Positions 14,351 through 27,530 are shown, counted from the first letter of the stretch. The stretch is DNA of 64,000 nucleotides from Lomentospora prolificans (GCA_029532625.1 JARFXM010000007.1:1178001-1242000), one strand, 5' to 3'. Notes: generated by a model from the sequence alone, not told the origin. Made by a program: numbers and translations.

Positions 14351-15064
14351 TGGTTAGAGCCGGAAGTGGCCATCTCCGCGGGGCCAGGGGTTTGACGCGA
14401 TAGCAAGATAGCATTCCAGCGAGCAAAAGCAAAAGGAGGGTCTTTTCATCTTAAGACTTGAAATATCTTGCTAAATAGATAACAACGATGCTAGAGCCTA
14501 GGCGGTGGGAGATAACAACAGTTGGGGGAAAGCATTGTATCATATCTTCAACCATGGATCTCTGGGCATGCAAGTAGTCCTGGCCCTCGAGCAAAGTTTA
14601 GCATGATACGGTCAAATAAGTAGGCATGGTTTATCATTCTCTATTCTTACTATATTGTAAATATAATCGGAGATGTCCGATTGAACGCATCTACTACCTA
14701 GTCCTAGAGGTTGCCTGCTATCTCCACCTCTATGGGTGAGAAAATACATATCCCATCAATAGCATCGTATGAGCTCACCGAATAGCTATGTGATAAGGCC
14801 AGGCGTTGCAGATATGGCTCTGCTCACCGCTTGATATCCATGGCATGCTACGCCCTTTCAAGCAGCAGATGCGAGCATAAGCGTAGGTGACGCGGGAGTA
14901 AGGCGCGGTAACACGCGTTGGCCGATTTTGCGTCCACGCAAGGACAACTCATCTCTCAACATGATGCCTACCGCCACTAGATTTCCAAGAACAACCGCCA
15001 ACAACAACAAAGACACGGGGATTGATCACCGGGGAGTTTCTCAGTCCCTTCCATGCCCCTCACT

Positions 15065-16334
15065 TTACTGTTCCTTCTTGCTTACTTCTCCCAGGTTCCG
15101 GCCGTGCCAAGCACCCGCGACGAATCTCCCGTCCGGCAGCTGTTTCTCGGTCTTCCGCACGTACCAAAGGACGGCGCCGTAGATGAGGTCGAAGACGGTT
15201 GTGGCGCCGAGGATGAAGAGGGAAGGGGGCGTGAGGTAGTAGGCGTGGGCTTCGGGCCAGTACCACCAGAGGATACCCGAGTTTAGGGTGAGTCCGCACT
15301 GCGAGCCCAAGGTTCGGGCGAGCCTGGAGGATGGAGAGAGGTTAGTTTGATGTATGATTGTGAGCGATGGTTGTTCTTCGCGGATACTGGCTCACATGGG
15401 GCCCATCATCTGAGCCCAGGGACAGCGTATCGGGCAGGTTTCCCGAGATGCGGAGCGGTGCTTCTTGATTTTGCAAGGCAAGACAACAGAGCTTTCTGCC
15501 GAGATGGGATCGTGGGCGTGGGTTCTCTAGTGTTTCATGAGGCGAAGACGGCTTGTGATGGCGTGCCTTCCGTGCTTCTGTCGCCCATCTTTCCTGCGAT
15601 GGACCACTATTTCTTGTTGCGCAAGTCTTCGCCGGAGGACGGGGCCAGCCAAAGCCAAGTAGGACCTCTTTAACCGCTCACTTCCTCACAGATGCTCGAA
15701 CCACAATTCCTCAGGCAAGGCCATTCAGGTAAGAAGGAAAAAAAAAGACTTACCAGATACTGTAACTCGTCCCCCCAGAATGCCCCCTAACAACCAGCTC
15801 CCCCAAACTCAACGCACTCCCAACGACCTGCGCAAACCCCGCAGTCCAGTAGGCCAATTCAGTGGTATCAATCTCCTCAACTCCATACCACACCTTGCCC
15901 GTCTTGACGCCGTGGCCCCTCCCCGGCTCGGCAACCCACCAGGCCACAAAAGCCCACTGGGCGAAACACCCCACGGCCACCATAGCCGCCAAGATGCGGC
16001 CCAGATTCCTTCCCACGACGGGGGCCACGGAACCCCATTCGTAGGGGGCGGCGGCGAGGGTGACGCAGATGATGCCGACGTCGAAGAGCAGCCAGAGAGC
16101 GAAGCCGAGGCGCTCGATCAGGCTCTCGGTCACGGCAAAGGTGAAGACGACCTCCCACGAGATGTTGATGGCGAGGGCGAGGAGGGGGATGGGAGAGGAT
16201 TTGGTGGCGAGGGAGCGAGGGACCATGAGGGCGTAGGTGACCAGCCAGAGGGAGATGCCGGCGCCAAGGAGGGCGGTTGAGGCTGGGATGAGCCAGGGTG
16301 GGCAGTGGGGTGGGGCGATGTCCAGGTGGCCCAT
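15065..16334 (-). CDS. Integral-membrane terpene cyclase, PaxB-like family
   Basis: Two exons, 16334-15754 and 15323-15065, give 279 residues, slightly longer than the usual 240-260. The protein is mostly hydrophobic helices. Family landmarks in order are NISWE (Glu61), a WLLFDVG helix, the GTSYSIW/LARTLG block that spans the splice junction, WYWPEAHAY (about 214-222), and a last helix with Asp239 in VFDLIYG. The Glu in the WE motif and the Asp in the last helix match the two acidic residues implicated in protonating the terminal epoxide in this family. Known members cyclise epoxidised prenyl chains of meroterpenoids or indole diterpenes in internal membranes. The start ATG precedes the first helix. 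The 430-bp intron (GTAAGT donor, CAG acceptor) is exceptionally long for this genome. No prenyltransferase lies nearby, so the substrate is unknown. Family call is firm; product is not. Confidence 0.85.
15324..15753 (-). other. Unusually long (430 bp) intron of the terpene cyclase gene
   Basis: Donor GTAAGT follows the Trp194 codon split TG|G. The acceptor reads CTCCAG before GCTCGCC. Translation across the join restores the expected family block, so a single intron fits better than an extra exon. Other intact genes here have introns of 52-80 bp, apart from the CFEM gene. On the opposite strand the intron holds a frame of about 107 codons open from an ATG at 15350; it shows no recognisable domain. 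Confidence 0.7.
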
Positions 16335-18553
16335 TGTCGGAGGCGGATTCGTGGACAGAGTATTCCGATGGGCCCAAGGGCTCGGGATGGCGAGCGAGAT
16401 GGCGAAGACGGTACGGTGCGTTACACGGCGTCGCGAAGTAGGGTTGAGAGGTGGCTCCGAGTTGAGATCCGAGTCGCGTTAATTGAATATATTACAATGG
16501 ACTCTCGAAAGAGGCGGGGTCACGGTTCAACTAGGAAGCTCTGTGGAAAGTAATACGGGATTCCATACTTATCATATTCATTCCTTATTATTTTCCCTTC
16601 TCTCTCTTTTTTCCCCCCTGACCTGACTCCGCCAGAATAGGATTTGACAAAGGAGCCGCACCAGCTCCATGTCGCCAGCAGCCTGGAGTGACGCGACGCT
16701 CCCTCACGTGAAACTCTCTCGGCCGACGGCATGGAAAGAACACTCTTGGCGTGACGGCTGGTTCGGGGATAGTGCAAATAAGATACGGACCCGAACAAGA
16801 TGGGACTCGTGCATTGTCATCTCGCAATGTTCGGAATGTTATCGACATCGACATTCCGACAGACGACCCTTGATTTCCATTATCAATGTCTTTCCGTTGG
16901 TTCTTCCGGGAGTGGAGCAGGGGCTGGCGGGATCCTTCTGTCAAGCGGCCCACCTTGGGCTTGGAAGGTGGGTGATATTACCTTGGGCGGCGAAGGGCGC
17001 GGTCATGTCAAAATGTCAAAGCGGACTAGGCATCTATCTCGTTATGAACCTGGCGCCGAACATCCCAGAGAGGAAAAGAGCCAGCAAATATTATTATTAG
17101 AGCTGGCGGCACATCCATCCATTGGGGTGGGAAAATATTGAAAAATATTCTCTCATATACAGAATTGCTAGAATCTCACGCACACCTGCACCGCAGGTAA
17201 TTTTGTTTTTCTTTCTTTTTTCTTCCTTGGGCCAGAATCCTCGCTGAGAATTTGGCCCCCCTTCATGTTGCTTCCATCCGGCCTGTAGTTATCCCATTTC
17301 TTGCACCATCTACGCAGAGCCACGCTTGCCTCGGCTGGCCATATGCCAACCACAAGGTCCAGATTCCTCTTCAATCGCCCTTGCGCTCAGCCCAGCCGCT
17401 GGCACTGTTAATAGGAATCCCCATCGGCACTCGCGGAGACCTCTCCTTGCAAGGAAATATCTCCCCAAAAAGACGGATCCCAAGACACCACTCCATATCA
17501 CACACCACAAAAGGAAAAAAGAAGGAAGCCACCTCCATTCACCACACTTGGCACGACCACATTTGGTGCCAGTCATGTCGACGGCGGCTGGCTCAACTCA
17601 TATAACACGAGCTAATAATGCCCTCCTCTGCCGCTTGGCTTCTCCACAGCCGCGTCCCACTGTGACTATCAGTTCCCGGTCTTCGGGATGAACCCCCACC
17701 GGGATACTTTATTTCCTTCTTTGCGCTAGGCTCCCCACGCCCCATTCTGCAAAAGGCGTGAAAATGACATGCTGGGTGGAACGCCATCCGGCGCCCTTGC
17801 AAACGCTGGCTCAAGTTGATTATGGGTAGATTCCGTGATTCGACGTCTCCACCACCCAGTCTCTCATAAATACCATGCTTCCTGGTCTCCTGTCCATCAC
17901 TTGTCAATGCCGGTTCATCTACCAGACCGTTTCCTGCAGGGACTTTATCGACCATACTCACGGTGGCTTCGCTCCGCAAGCCGAATCACATCACTACCTG
18001 CTCATAGCAGTCAGCCTACGGTATAGTCCACCCCTCTTGGTGCTCTTAGACGTCTTCACAGGCGTGCCGACGATGCGCCTGAGGTCTCGACGATTGTATC
18101 GAGAGTATAGCTGATAAATGGACATCTGAAAAAGCGAACACAACGGACAATCGTCCACACACCCGGAAATGGGCGACAGTCTCGACCTGCCTCGCCAAAC
18201 TCCCATACCACCGGGCGACTTCACGTATTGCACTTCATTTTTCACGTGGTCGATACGACAGCCTGAAGCTTTGAAGCGACTGGAGAATGTGCGACGAGTC
18301 TCATCTTAAGGTCTATCTGAGCAAACCAGGTCCATCTCTTGTGCGCATGATGCCCGAATCACACCGACAACGACTTTCTGCGATATCCACCGCCGCTGCC
18401 CTAGATACGAAGATTGAGCGGATACCATCGACCCGGTATCACAAAAGAAATTTACAATAACACAAATATTCGCGGAACCTGGAGAAAACAAAGTGGTATC
18501 CGCAAAGCGAAATGTACACCACCGACACCACCGCCGTCGCCACTACTGATATC
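16335..18553. other. Gene-free spacer between terpene cyclase and permease
   Basis: About 2.2 kb separates the permease stop codon from the terpene cyclase start, both genes being read leftward. It must hold the cyclase promoter and leader plus the permease 3' end. Pyrimidine-rich patches occur near 16.6 and 17.2 kb. The short frames present lack family motifs and good splice structure, so I call no gene. Confidence 0.55.
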
Positions 18554-20527
18554 CTAGAAGAATTTGTGAAGAAGACGGCGCCACACGGGCCAAGTCGCAA
18601 CTTCCTGGCGGTATGCGTGGATAGACTCCCAGTCATGCTCACGACGACCAGTATCAACATCGATCTGATCGATATGGAGCCAACCAGTCCTCTTCCAAGC
18701 ATAACCAATGGCCCAGAAGACGAGTATAACGGGAACGCAGAGCCAGTTCTTGAAGAAGGATTCCACATTGAAATCCCTAATGGCATTGTAGAACTATTGG
18801 TGAGACGCAACTCGCATTAGCCACCGTATCTGAAGACCAGGTAGGGGATATGACCGGAATGAAACTTACAGTGGCCGCAAGAACAAGAATACAGAGGATA
18901 AAGCCAACCCAGGAGCCATATACACCAGCAGCGGCTCTGAAAGGAATCTCGTCGAGAGTGTGACCTTGACGCTTCCAAGCGGATCGGAAACGTATGTGGG
19001 CAAGGCAAATAGTTCCCCACGTGAACAAAGCGGCAAGCGCCGAGAGCGAAACAAGCCAATCGAATACGATAGCACCCCTGTCGTCCATGCTCATGAAAGC
19101 AAGGAACCCACAAACTAGGTGGAGAAGGACCGCGGGAAGAGGACGACCGGATCGGTCAATATAAGTGAAGAGCTTGGGAGCGTAACCCTGCTGGGCAAGG
19201 GCAGTAAGAGTACGAGATCCTCCGTACACGGCCGACACACCAATAGAGAGAACTGACACCAGAATGACAAAGTTCATGAAGTCGTCGTACGGTTGGAGAG
19301 CAGCATACTTGGCAGCCAGCACGAAGGGCGATGTGTTAGAGCCCTTGTTGGTGTCGGAGGACAACAAATTCGGGTCGTTTGAGCTGACAAGGAATCCAAC
19401 GAACAAGAGACCAAGAATATAGAACAAGGTGATACGCCAGAAGACTTGCTTGATAGCACCCGGTAGAGCCTTGACGGGGTTCTTTGACTCAGCCGCTGCG
19501 AGACCGACCAACTCCGTTCCGGCGAAGGAGAAAGCAGCAGTAGCGAAGACGGAGCAGAAACCGACGAAGCCGTTCTTGAATGCACCAGGGTCATACCAGT
19601 AACGAGCACCCCAATACTCGCTGTATTGGCCGTCAGCAGGGCCACCTCCGCAGACCAGGACCAGCGCAATAATCATGAAAATGACCGTTGCAGCGAGCTT
19701 GAAGGCCGAGGCGATGAACTCTTCTTCCGCGTATCCGACGGTGCCGAAGATGTTAAAGATTGTAATGGCCACTAGGAAGACAATAATCCATACGGCTTCG
19801 CTGACGTCAGTTTGCCAGTAGTCGATTGTAATAGCGCAGACGGTGAGTTCTAGGGGTAACACGATTGCCCATTGGAAAACGTAATTCCAGCCCATGGCAA
19901 AACCCCACGAGGGGTCGATAAACCGGATAGAGTAGGTATAGAAGCCACCAGAGACAGGATACATAACAGCGAGTTCACCAAGTGCATAGACTACCGAGTC
20001 GGAACCGTTAGTATATAGTTCCTTTTGGAAGTGCACGTACATCCCAAGGAGCGCCATCCAACATTTCGCGACTTACCGACGTTGAACATCATGACACCGA
20101 TAATCATGAAATCGATCAAAACCCAACCGGGGCCCTATTGGCAGCACCATTAGCATCTCTGCGGTCATCCCACAAACCGAGCTTATGAACGAGAATGAAA
20201 TTGTCTTGGTTAGCTACTTACACCTTGATCGAAAGCTTTACCGGAACCGACAAAGAAACCAGCACCAATTGAACCACCAATAGCAATCATATGCAGGTGG
20301 CGGCTCTTCATAGCGCGATCGAGTTCGACGAGACCAACGCCATACTCTCTCTTCTTGAAAGAAGTGAAATTGAGACCATTTCGGGTCATGAAGTCTTCAT
20401 CTTGGACTGTCTCAGCAGCGTCCTTGTGTCGGCCACCCTCGTTGTACCCGGGAAGAATGGCGGGAGGATAAGAGACCACTTTTTCGGGGTCAGCCCCGAG
20501 AGGCGGCGATTCATCTGAGTGTGCCAT
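18554..20527 (-). CDS. Amino-acid permease, fungal GAP1-like (AAT) family
   Basis: Four exons, 20527-20222, 20134-20077, 19990-18870 and 18793-18554, join in phase to 574 residues, the normal size. The protein is a proton-coupled plasma-membrane importer of amino acids with about 12 membrane helices. Visible family blocks are SIGAGFFVGSGKAF (about 83-96), the permease signature GELAVMYPVSGGFYTYSIRF, GWNYVFQW, GTELVGLAAAE and GSRTLTALAQQGYAPK. The C-terminal tail contains IDVDTGRRE. The acidic, Lys-containing N-terminal tail is typical of permeases controlled by ubiquitin. I chose ATG 20527 because its context (GCCATGG) is strong and no ATG lies just upstream. Substrate range (general or specific) cannot be told from sequence. 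Read in the same direction as the terpene cyclase, but 2.2 kb away and not obviously linked. Confidence 0.95.
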
Positions 20528-20568
20528 GGCTGACCACTCGAGTAGCTCCAAGCGTTTGTCTGCCGGCA

Positions 20569-21365
20569 GATAGAGCTACACTTCGCGCAAACAGGACAAA
20601 TTTGTCTGTTGCCCTGCAAACAATGAAACAAATTGATGAGAGGAGGAAGGAGATCTTGCGATAGAGAAGGAGGGCAGACGGGCGCAGGGACACCAGGGAA
20701 AGGGTGGTTTTATAAGGTATGCGAGAAGGGAAAAGAGGGGGGACCTTCGGGACGCGGTCAGGGAACAACGATATTATTGCTAGGAGTCCCTATATTAGAA
20801 GGTAGGACCGGTGGGCGTGGGGGATGAGAGGTCGAGCTTGTGCGGATCCTTGGGGCAATATATGCATGGAAGGAAGGAAGCCTTGGTGGCACCTGCCTCG
20901 GCCTAAAAGGAAACGATGGAGATATGAGGGGGGAAGGAGGGTGGGTGGCCTAGGCCGTGTCGATGGGAAGTTGCCTTGAATAGGAAAGAGCAGAGGCCAA
21001 GGAGGTGTGTGGAGAAGGGGGGCGTGAGTTCTGGGGGAAAGAGAGTTGACGGCGCTTGTGCTTGATGTGAGGGGAGTATAAGCCCAAGGAAAGTGAAGGG
21101 GAGAGGGGCGGAATCGAGAGCAGGGGGTTCAAGTCAAGAGGAGCATACGATGGTGGATCGACGCGAGAGGAAAGACAACCAGCGAGCTACCTACCAGCGC
21201 TAGGCCCGTGGCGAAAAGAGCAAGTGCGATGAGGTTGACACCCGAGATATCTCGGGCGCGTCTTGGATCTGGATGTAGAGGGGTAGGGTGAGTGAAGAAA
21301 AGCAACAGAAACGGGGAAAGTGGTCAGGGAGTGAGAGCCAGAGCAAGGAAAGCACGGCTAGATAA
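20569..21365. promoter_or_regulatory. Candidate GATA-factor sites upstream of the permease
   Basis: Words matching the HGATAR consensus of nitrogen GATA factors (AreA type) occur at 20569-20574 (AGATAG), 20659-20664 (CGATAG) and 21360-21365 (AGATAA), within 0.85 kb upstream of the permease start. Amino-acid permeases are commonly under nitrogen control. The motif is short and frequent by chance, so this is suggestive only. Confidence 0.25.
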
Positions 21366-24300
21366 GGAATAGAAGACGGGTTGGCGGTACAAGAGGGGCG
21401 GATGTTGCGCTGATGGTGTCGCGTACAACAAGAATCAGCATTCCTAGGTGACGGTGCCCATCGACAAACCTTGGGGGAATTAGCTGCAAGCCGTTTGGAT
21501 GACCCGGCGTGGTATCCATATTCCATTTCTTTTTCTGGGGTTTGACCGGCCCCATATTGTTGACGTATCCATAGTTGTCGATCTGTGGAAGGCCAAGTCC
21601 GTGTACGAGCAGGTACGAGATTGCCCTGTGGCATGATCCACGACGAGTTGAGTACTCCTTCTGTACTTGGACCCAGTTTATCTCTCTTGATCTCTGTATC
21701 TCTCCAGAGTCGAAACAAGGGCTGCTCCGAACGCAATTCTAGCTACTCACAGCATCAATGATATTATGCACCATCGCTATTGAGTATACATGACCTCCTC
21801 ACTGGTCTGTCAATTTATCCTCAAGCCTCAAGAGTATTGCAGTTTTCTTCTACCAAACATTACGTCGCCCGCATCAGACTTGTACTGCGGCGGAGGAAAG
21901 GAACAGGGAACATGGCAAACGAGCCAAGCCGGGACCAGAGAGATCGAGCAGGTCACTACCTGCAGAAAGCGGCCTGCAGTAATAAACCTTGAAGTGACTC
22001 GGAGGGAAGGGGTTGGTACCAACGAGGTCATAAAGTCAAGGTCGCACTGTACTCAAGCGCCTCGCCTCCGCAAAATCACCAATCACGGTCCTGCGAGACG
22101 TCGAGGAGGGAGAAGAATAGGAAGGTGCGCTGACGATTACTTTTTAGTTTGATTTTGCGGGGAGCAGGTACAGCTCCATCAATAAGAAACGCCGGGTTCA
22201 TCCCCCGGCCCTGTGAAAGAGATAAAACATGTGTAGACTCTCAAGACCCATTTCTCCATCGAAGGATAAGATGGATTTCGACTCTTGCATGACACCACAA
22301 TGTAATTCCCTATGAACGATATTGACAGACGATCAAGGCTGCTTTACAAGCAGGTTATCATAATAGTTTCTTAGCTCTATCTCTGCAATCGACCCACTGG
22401 TTCGCCCCAGTGCAAAGCACCCAATACCAGAATGTCGTGACTTTGCGTGCTCATCCGACATTCACTTCCGTTACTCGTTCCATTAGCAGCCCGAATTTGG
22501 CTATTTGTCGTCAATCGGCTCAAGTTCTCGATAAAAAGATGCGTGTCTTATCTCTCCAGTCTCGACCAAAGGGCCCAGCAACACGTACGCATCCGGTTCA
22601 CTTGGCGATAACGATCTAAGCATCAGAGCTCGAAGCAGAATATACTTTCTGCAATCAGATTCGATTCTCCCGCCACCTCCCAGATTAGGAAGTATTCTAG
22701 AAAGCGTCGCGTGAACGAAGGCGCCAACGAAGCATTGCCACAAGCTCGGTGTATGTACGCCTATCCGGCCTCTCCGTCGCCAAGCTGCGCGACCTCCCCC
22801 AAAACTGCTCCCATTTTGAGGCACCTCAAGATTCAATTAATCGAGGATTGTCCATCTTCAGCAAGCAGGTAACCATCCTGAGTCGGGCACCCAGGCAATC
22901 ACTCACACCAATATTCAGGCCTCTCAGGGGTCGGGTAGATGGCCACAGCGCTGGGTCGATAAAAGCCGGATACCCTGTACATTTTACACCCTTCAAGATT
23001 AACACTTGAGAGTACAGCCAACTATTTGATGGAACTGCTTGGATTCGGGGCGTGCTTCGTATTGTTGAGCACGCGCACTCATTATACCGTCAAGCCTTAT
23101 GGGTACAAGGGACCCAGAATTACCCCTCCTGAATGCCACCTACCGTTATAGGCAGTTGCTCCAGGTCCTATCTGCTTCCCCCACACCAGGGGCAGCCGGG
23201 GCCCAGCATCCGAGGGTGTCGTTAAAGCACCTGTCCTCTGATGAGTTCTCTCAGACGGGGCAGCCCATTGAGTGGGGTATCTAAATGACTTGGCCCAAAA
23301 GAGAGATAGGGATATTCCCACAGCCAGCTGCAGAGGGCCCTCTCAGCCATTGGTAATCCGATATCTACCTGCCCCGAGGCGTAAACTCCATCTAAGGAAT
23401 AATAGCAAGCGCCAAGGACAAGGAGCGGACCAAGTGGCTGCACCTTAAACTACGCCCGGAGCACAAAAAAGTATGAGCCGGATTCGACGGTGGCCATTCG
23501 CCTATCCCTTCGCCTTCACGAGTACCTCGCGACAAACTGTTAAGAGGTTACGAGCTACGAAGCTTTCGCGGTTTCTTCGTCAACCCTCTCGCTTCTTGAT
23601 GTAGCCATCTGTCTCTACTCATTGCAAGCTACGATGGGTCTTTATCAAGACTCGGGAGCAAGCAAAGATGCTGTTTTGCCATAGTAGGAGCTCGCAAGAC
23701 ACGATCCGGAAATAATATCCCTAGGTGCTGCTGTCTGCGCAAGGGAACGCAACGGCACGTCGATTTATTCCGCGAGTACCACAAAAGGAACATTGGCGTC
23801 GTTGCTGTCAAACAACGCACAGTACGGGACGAAATCCGGTACTTCAACGCAACCTTCTGAAGCGGACCTGGTACGGAGTGCGACGCCGGAGGCATCTGCA
23901 TCTACTGCAATTCCCGTTGGCTAGAGAATGAATCGCAATGGCACAGGGAAAAACCACCGAAAGGTTATTTCGCCGGACTATTTGCCGAGCCGGAACGCTA
24001 GAGGGTGTGGCAAGGGCACTTAGCGGGGCGGGAAGAGCGGAGTATCAAAGAAAGACAAGTATTGTGGCGCGTGGGAGAGTGCAATTGAAAGATGAACGAG
24101 CAATACTATAGGTCGTGAGGCTCTCTTTGGTGGACGCCTTTTTCTAAGGGCGAGGGGTACTCACTTGGGGAAATAGCGTACTCCTCATGGGCTTCATAGG
24201 AGCCCTATGTGCGGCCTTGGCAGGGATTTTTGTTCCGCGCTAGTAAGATTGAATTGAGGTTTAATACTTCCAGTGATAGATCCTGCGCCAGGTAGGATGC

Positions 24301-26409
24301 TTCACCACGGGAGGATGCGACTGCATTGTCTCCAAATAACCAACGGCAAAGTACCAATCCGTGCGTAACAAGACAGCGCGCAGAGCAAGGTGACCACACT
24401 CGCTACGCCAGCCTTAAGCCTGGCTGAAGACAATATACAAAATACTGGTCCCACAGGCGGACACACGACAGCCAGGCCACTTATGTACGTCCCATAACAT
24501 CCTGCGAAAATAACCGCGATATCCAACCCCCAGCTACGGCAAGCCATTGTCAGGTCGAAGCTCTGGCGTAACGCTTCTTGCTATAATGTCCTCGTTTGGA
24601 TTAAGACGAGGGTGCCATCACGACCGACCGGTCAGATTACTTTAATTTCGCCACCATTCGAGTTTATCGAAGGTGCACGCGGACCAGGAGGAATTCTTCC
24701 TAGCTAGGATGGGAGGGGCCCACCAAGCAAACGCCGATTCCACTGGAATGGTCCAAGCCACGATTTTAGGGTGCGATATCTTGGGCCGTTTACTCTGTAG
24801 AATACAGTAAAACTATCTGGACTCGTAGAGCGACTAGGTGTGCAACCACCACGCCACCATGACACGAAGTACTTGCAGCAAGGGGGTGAGAGTTTTTGTG
24901 CACTGAGCTGCTGGAGTCAGCTCTATTCTTGTTATGTCCAGGCATAGAGATAGCGCCTTGCTGTATGCAGGATTCAATGTGTAGTGTTATACTTGGGGTA
25001 ATTGCCAGATGTAGCCAGGGGAAATCGATAGCCGAAGCGGACTTTGCCGACCCTTATTGCGAGGACGGAGCGTTTGCGTTCTGAGGATCATTCATACTCG
25101 TGACGTCATTGGTCGCCCCCAGCCATGTTATTTTATCTTGAAGCAAGCTGCTCGATCCAAGGTCGCAGCTGGAGCTGACAGAGTTGGGATAGCGCCTGTG
25201 AGCGAATACCAGGGCAGCCACCCCCCAGCTTCGTGATCCCCTCCAAAATCGAGAGATTGGGGGTGGGGCGGGGTTCGATTGGTCCAATGTTGACGATACT
25301 AAGAATCGCTCGAAAATCAGCGACAGTGGGGGAGCAAAGAATGCTGCCACTTGGATGGGGAGTGAGAATATCAAGAGCGGAGGCAAAGGGAATCATCCAG
25401 ATGCAATCGAATACCGTGAACATGCGGAGAGAAGGGGAGGGGAGTCTCTCTCCCGGTCCCTTGACACAGCCTCTTTAACTCCCCGTGCAGGAAACGATCA
25501 GTAATGGGGAATCTGGAAAATCGGGATTACGCACACTGCCTCGACACTAGGAGGAAGGGCCGCTGAGTCAACGTATGCCCGGATATTGGGTTCGGTTCCT
25601 CTTGGTTCGCACTGGAAAGATAGGCTCCATTAACGGCAATAGACAACGGCAGGTCTGTCGGAACTGGCGGGCACCTGTCGTCATGGTTGAGCGATTAAGC
25701 CGACGTCGATCTTTCTTCTCCTTTGGACTAAGTTGAGGCGCCATGTTGGTCGACCGTCGTAGGAATGCGGGGAATGGGGTGTAAATCAAGCAGACTAGCA
25801 TGGACTAGTAGAACAAGTTGCAAATGAATTACATCGTCAACGCCTTCCCGTCTTCCAAACTAAGAGCTTAATGCGGGGAAATAGGGGAGATCCGGGGGTG
25901 TGGATAGGGAGAGCGGCAAGTTGAGGATATCCCCACGGGAAACAGCCGTTTGTCGACAACTACTGGCCTCTCTTGAATGCCGCATTCACCAGACACCTCC
26001 CACGATTGATCATGAAATCCGGGGTTCGGGGCGGGTATTGAAGGCTTTAATTTACGGGTCAGGGTAAGAACCTTTGCGGTGTGTCTGCCGGAGCTAGGGC
26101 GGGAGCTACGGCCGCGGATTCAGGGGGAATTTGGGGCTGGGGATGGGGTTGTGTCCGGGGAAAGATGGCTGCTGGCATTCATCTACGAGTTCAGCTGAGT
26201 GGCGAGACGCTCGGAACAGGCCCCTTCTGAGGATTTGCGACCCCAAGCCTCGATATTTCAAGAGGTTTTGGGCGCAAATCTGCCCACTTACCCATCTCTC
26301 TGTCCTGTCGGAGGGTCGGATTTGGGGTGCTGGTTACATGACAGGATGCCTCGTTTGAGGCCATCTAGACACAATATCGTTCCATCGCATACCGTGTGTG
26401 CCGTAGTAC

Positions 26410-26427
26410 CAGGCGCCAGGCGCCAGG
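26410..26427. repeat. Short tandem repeat, CAGGCGC units
   Basis: The unit CAGGCGC is repeated about two and a half times in direct order in a gene-free tract. Too short to say more. Confidence 0.6.
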
Positions 26428-27502
26428 AGAAACTCAATATTCCTTCCCGCTGGCCTTAGGGGTCACGAGAGTGCAACCACAATGCTCTGGCCTAGGACAG
26501 ATGACAGGATTGCGGGAATAGCCAGCAAATGTTAACATCATCCTTCCACGGCGAAAGGGGTGAAGCTGTCTCAGGTCTTCGCCAAGGCCAGGGATGAGAC
26601 CGGATCAGGGACTAATTTGCATTTTGGAATGGAGCCCGGAGATACGGTACTATTGCCTGTGGTCACCAGCAGGGCTCGGTGATGACGCGTGTTTGAGGAG
26701 GGTAGCGACGGTATTGTGGGGTGACAGAAAGAGGCAGGTCGTAGTGGGTTTTCCGATATTTGATGGTACCAACCGTGTTCGGACAAGAGTCCCGCGCTGA
26801 CAATAGGCGAAGCTGAGCAGCCAGCCATAAGCGAGGGTGTTAGGGTAAGGGAGGCGGGAAGTAAGTAGGGCAGTTGGCGATGTGGAGTGTGCAGAAGACA
26901 GCCCAGATGCCGGCTCTCCGGATCAGGCGCTAATCCGAAGACGAAGTAGGCCAGTCTCTCTAAACCCCCTAACGCCCCGGGCAAACTTAGAACGATGGCC
27001 AGCTAGCCTGGCCTTTGGAGTTGCCTAAGCCAGTGATGGTAGTCCTGGTCGTCAAGACCCTCGAGTTTGCGGCGACGACACCACCAATGTTGTTTGGCAA
27101 GAAAGGACAGGCCAGCGTAATAAGACTTGAACAAGGCTTGGCTCATTTTACGAAAATCGTATAATCTCCGGGCTCAAGGAACCTTCTCTCGGTGTCAATC
27201 CTCCGTGGTGAAGCATTTTATCTTGGCAGGGACTATGTATATCCATGGATGTCTGTGTCGAGAGAATGAGGGCCATTGTTCCTTGCCCTGTGAGGTCGAC
27301 TCCAACTCTAAACGAGCTGTCGGTCCATTTATCGTTTTTGACTATCGAATGTTTTTTTTCTCCCCTTCTCGTTCTTTCCCGGACTTTTCGCTCCTGCTCT
27401 AGCAGTATGTGAAAAATAAACTGAGTCGAGGAAGCGACTCGACTTACGAAGTACTCGAGTTCGATTAATTGATTGCGACTCTCTAGGCACATACCCCTCG
27501 GG

Positions 27503-27530
27503 CCCCCCCCCCCCCCCTTTTTTTTTTTTT
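27503..27530. repeat. C15 directly followed by T13
   Basis: Fifteen C abut thirteen T on the + strand, so the minus strand reads A13-G15. Such a polypurine-polypyrimidine junction can adopt non-B DNA and is hard to sequence accurately. It lies about 0.6 kb upstream of the small repeat-protein gene. Confidence 0.9.

Larger units (their letters stand above)
1..15064. other. 15-kb tract without a recognisable gene
   Basis: No reading frame here exceeds about 155 codons, and none of the short ones shows a family motif, a plausible chain of exons, a signal peptide or a run of membrane segments. Base composition is close to balanced, so the tract does not look like AT-rich, RIP-mutated transposon debris. 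It holds two mononucleotide runs, a block with short repeated words near 14.3 kb, and a striking excess of the hexamer GCTGGC/GCCAGC (about 38 by hand count in the first 14 kb, against roughly 7 expected by chance). The last 0.7 kb is the downstream flank of the terpene cyclase gene. Old transposon relics or non-coding RNA cannot be excluded by eye. Confidence 0.6.

Noticed and set aside
15780..16280. 166-codon + strand frame rich in Gly, Glu and Asp
   Set aside because: It is the exact antisense of terpene cyclase exon 1, where the - strand product matches a known family.
21200..21736. 178-codon - strand frame upstream of the permease
   Set aside because: No family features or coherent hydrophobic pattern, and it falls in the expected promoter/leader of the permease.
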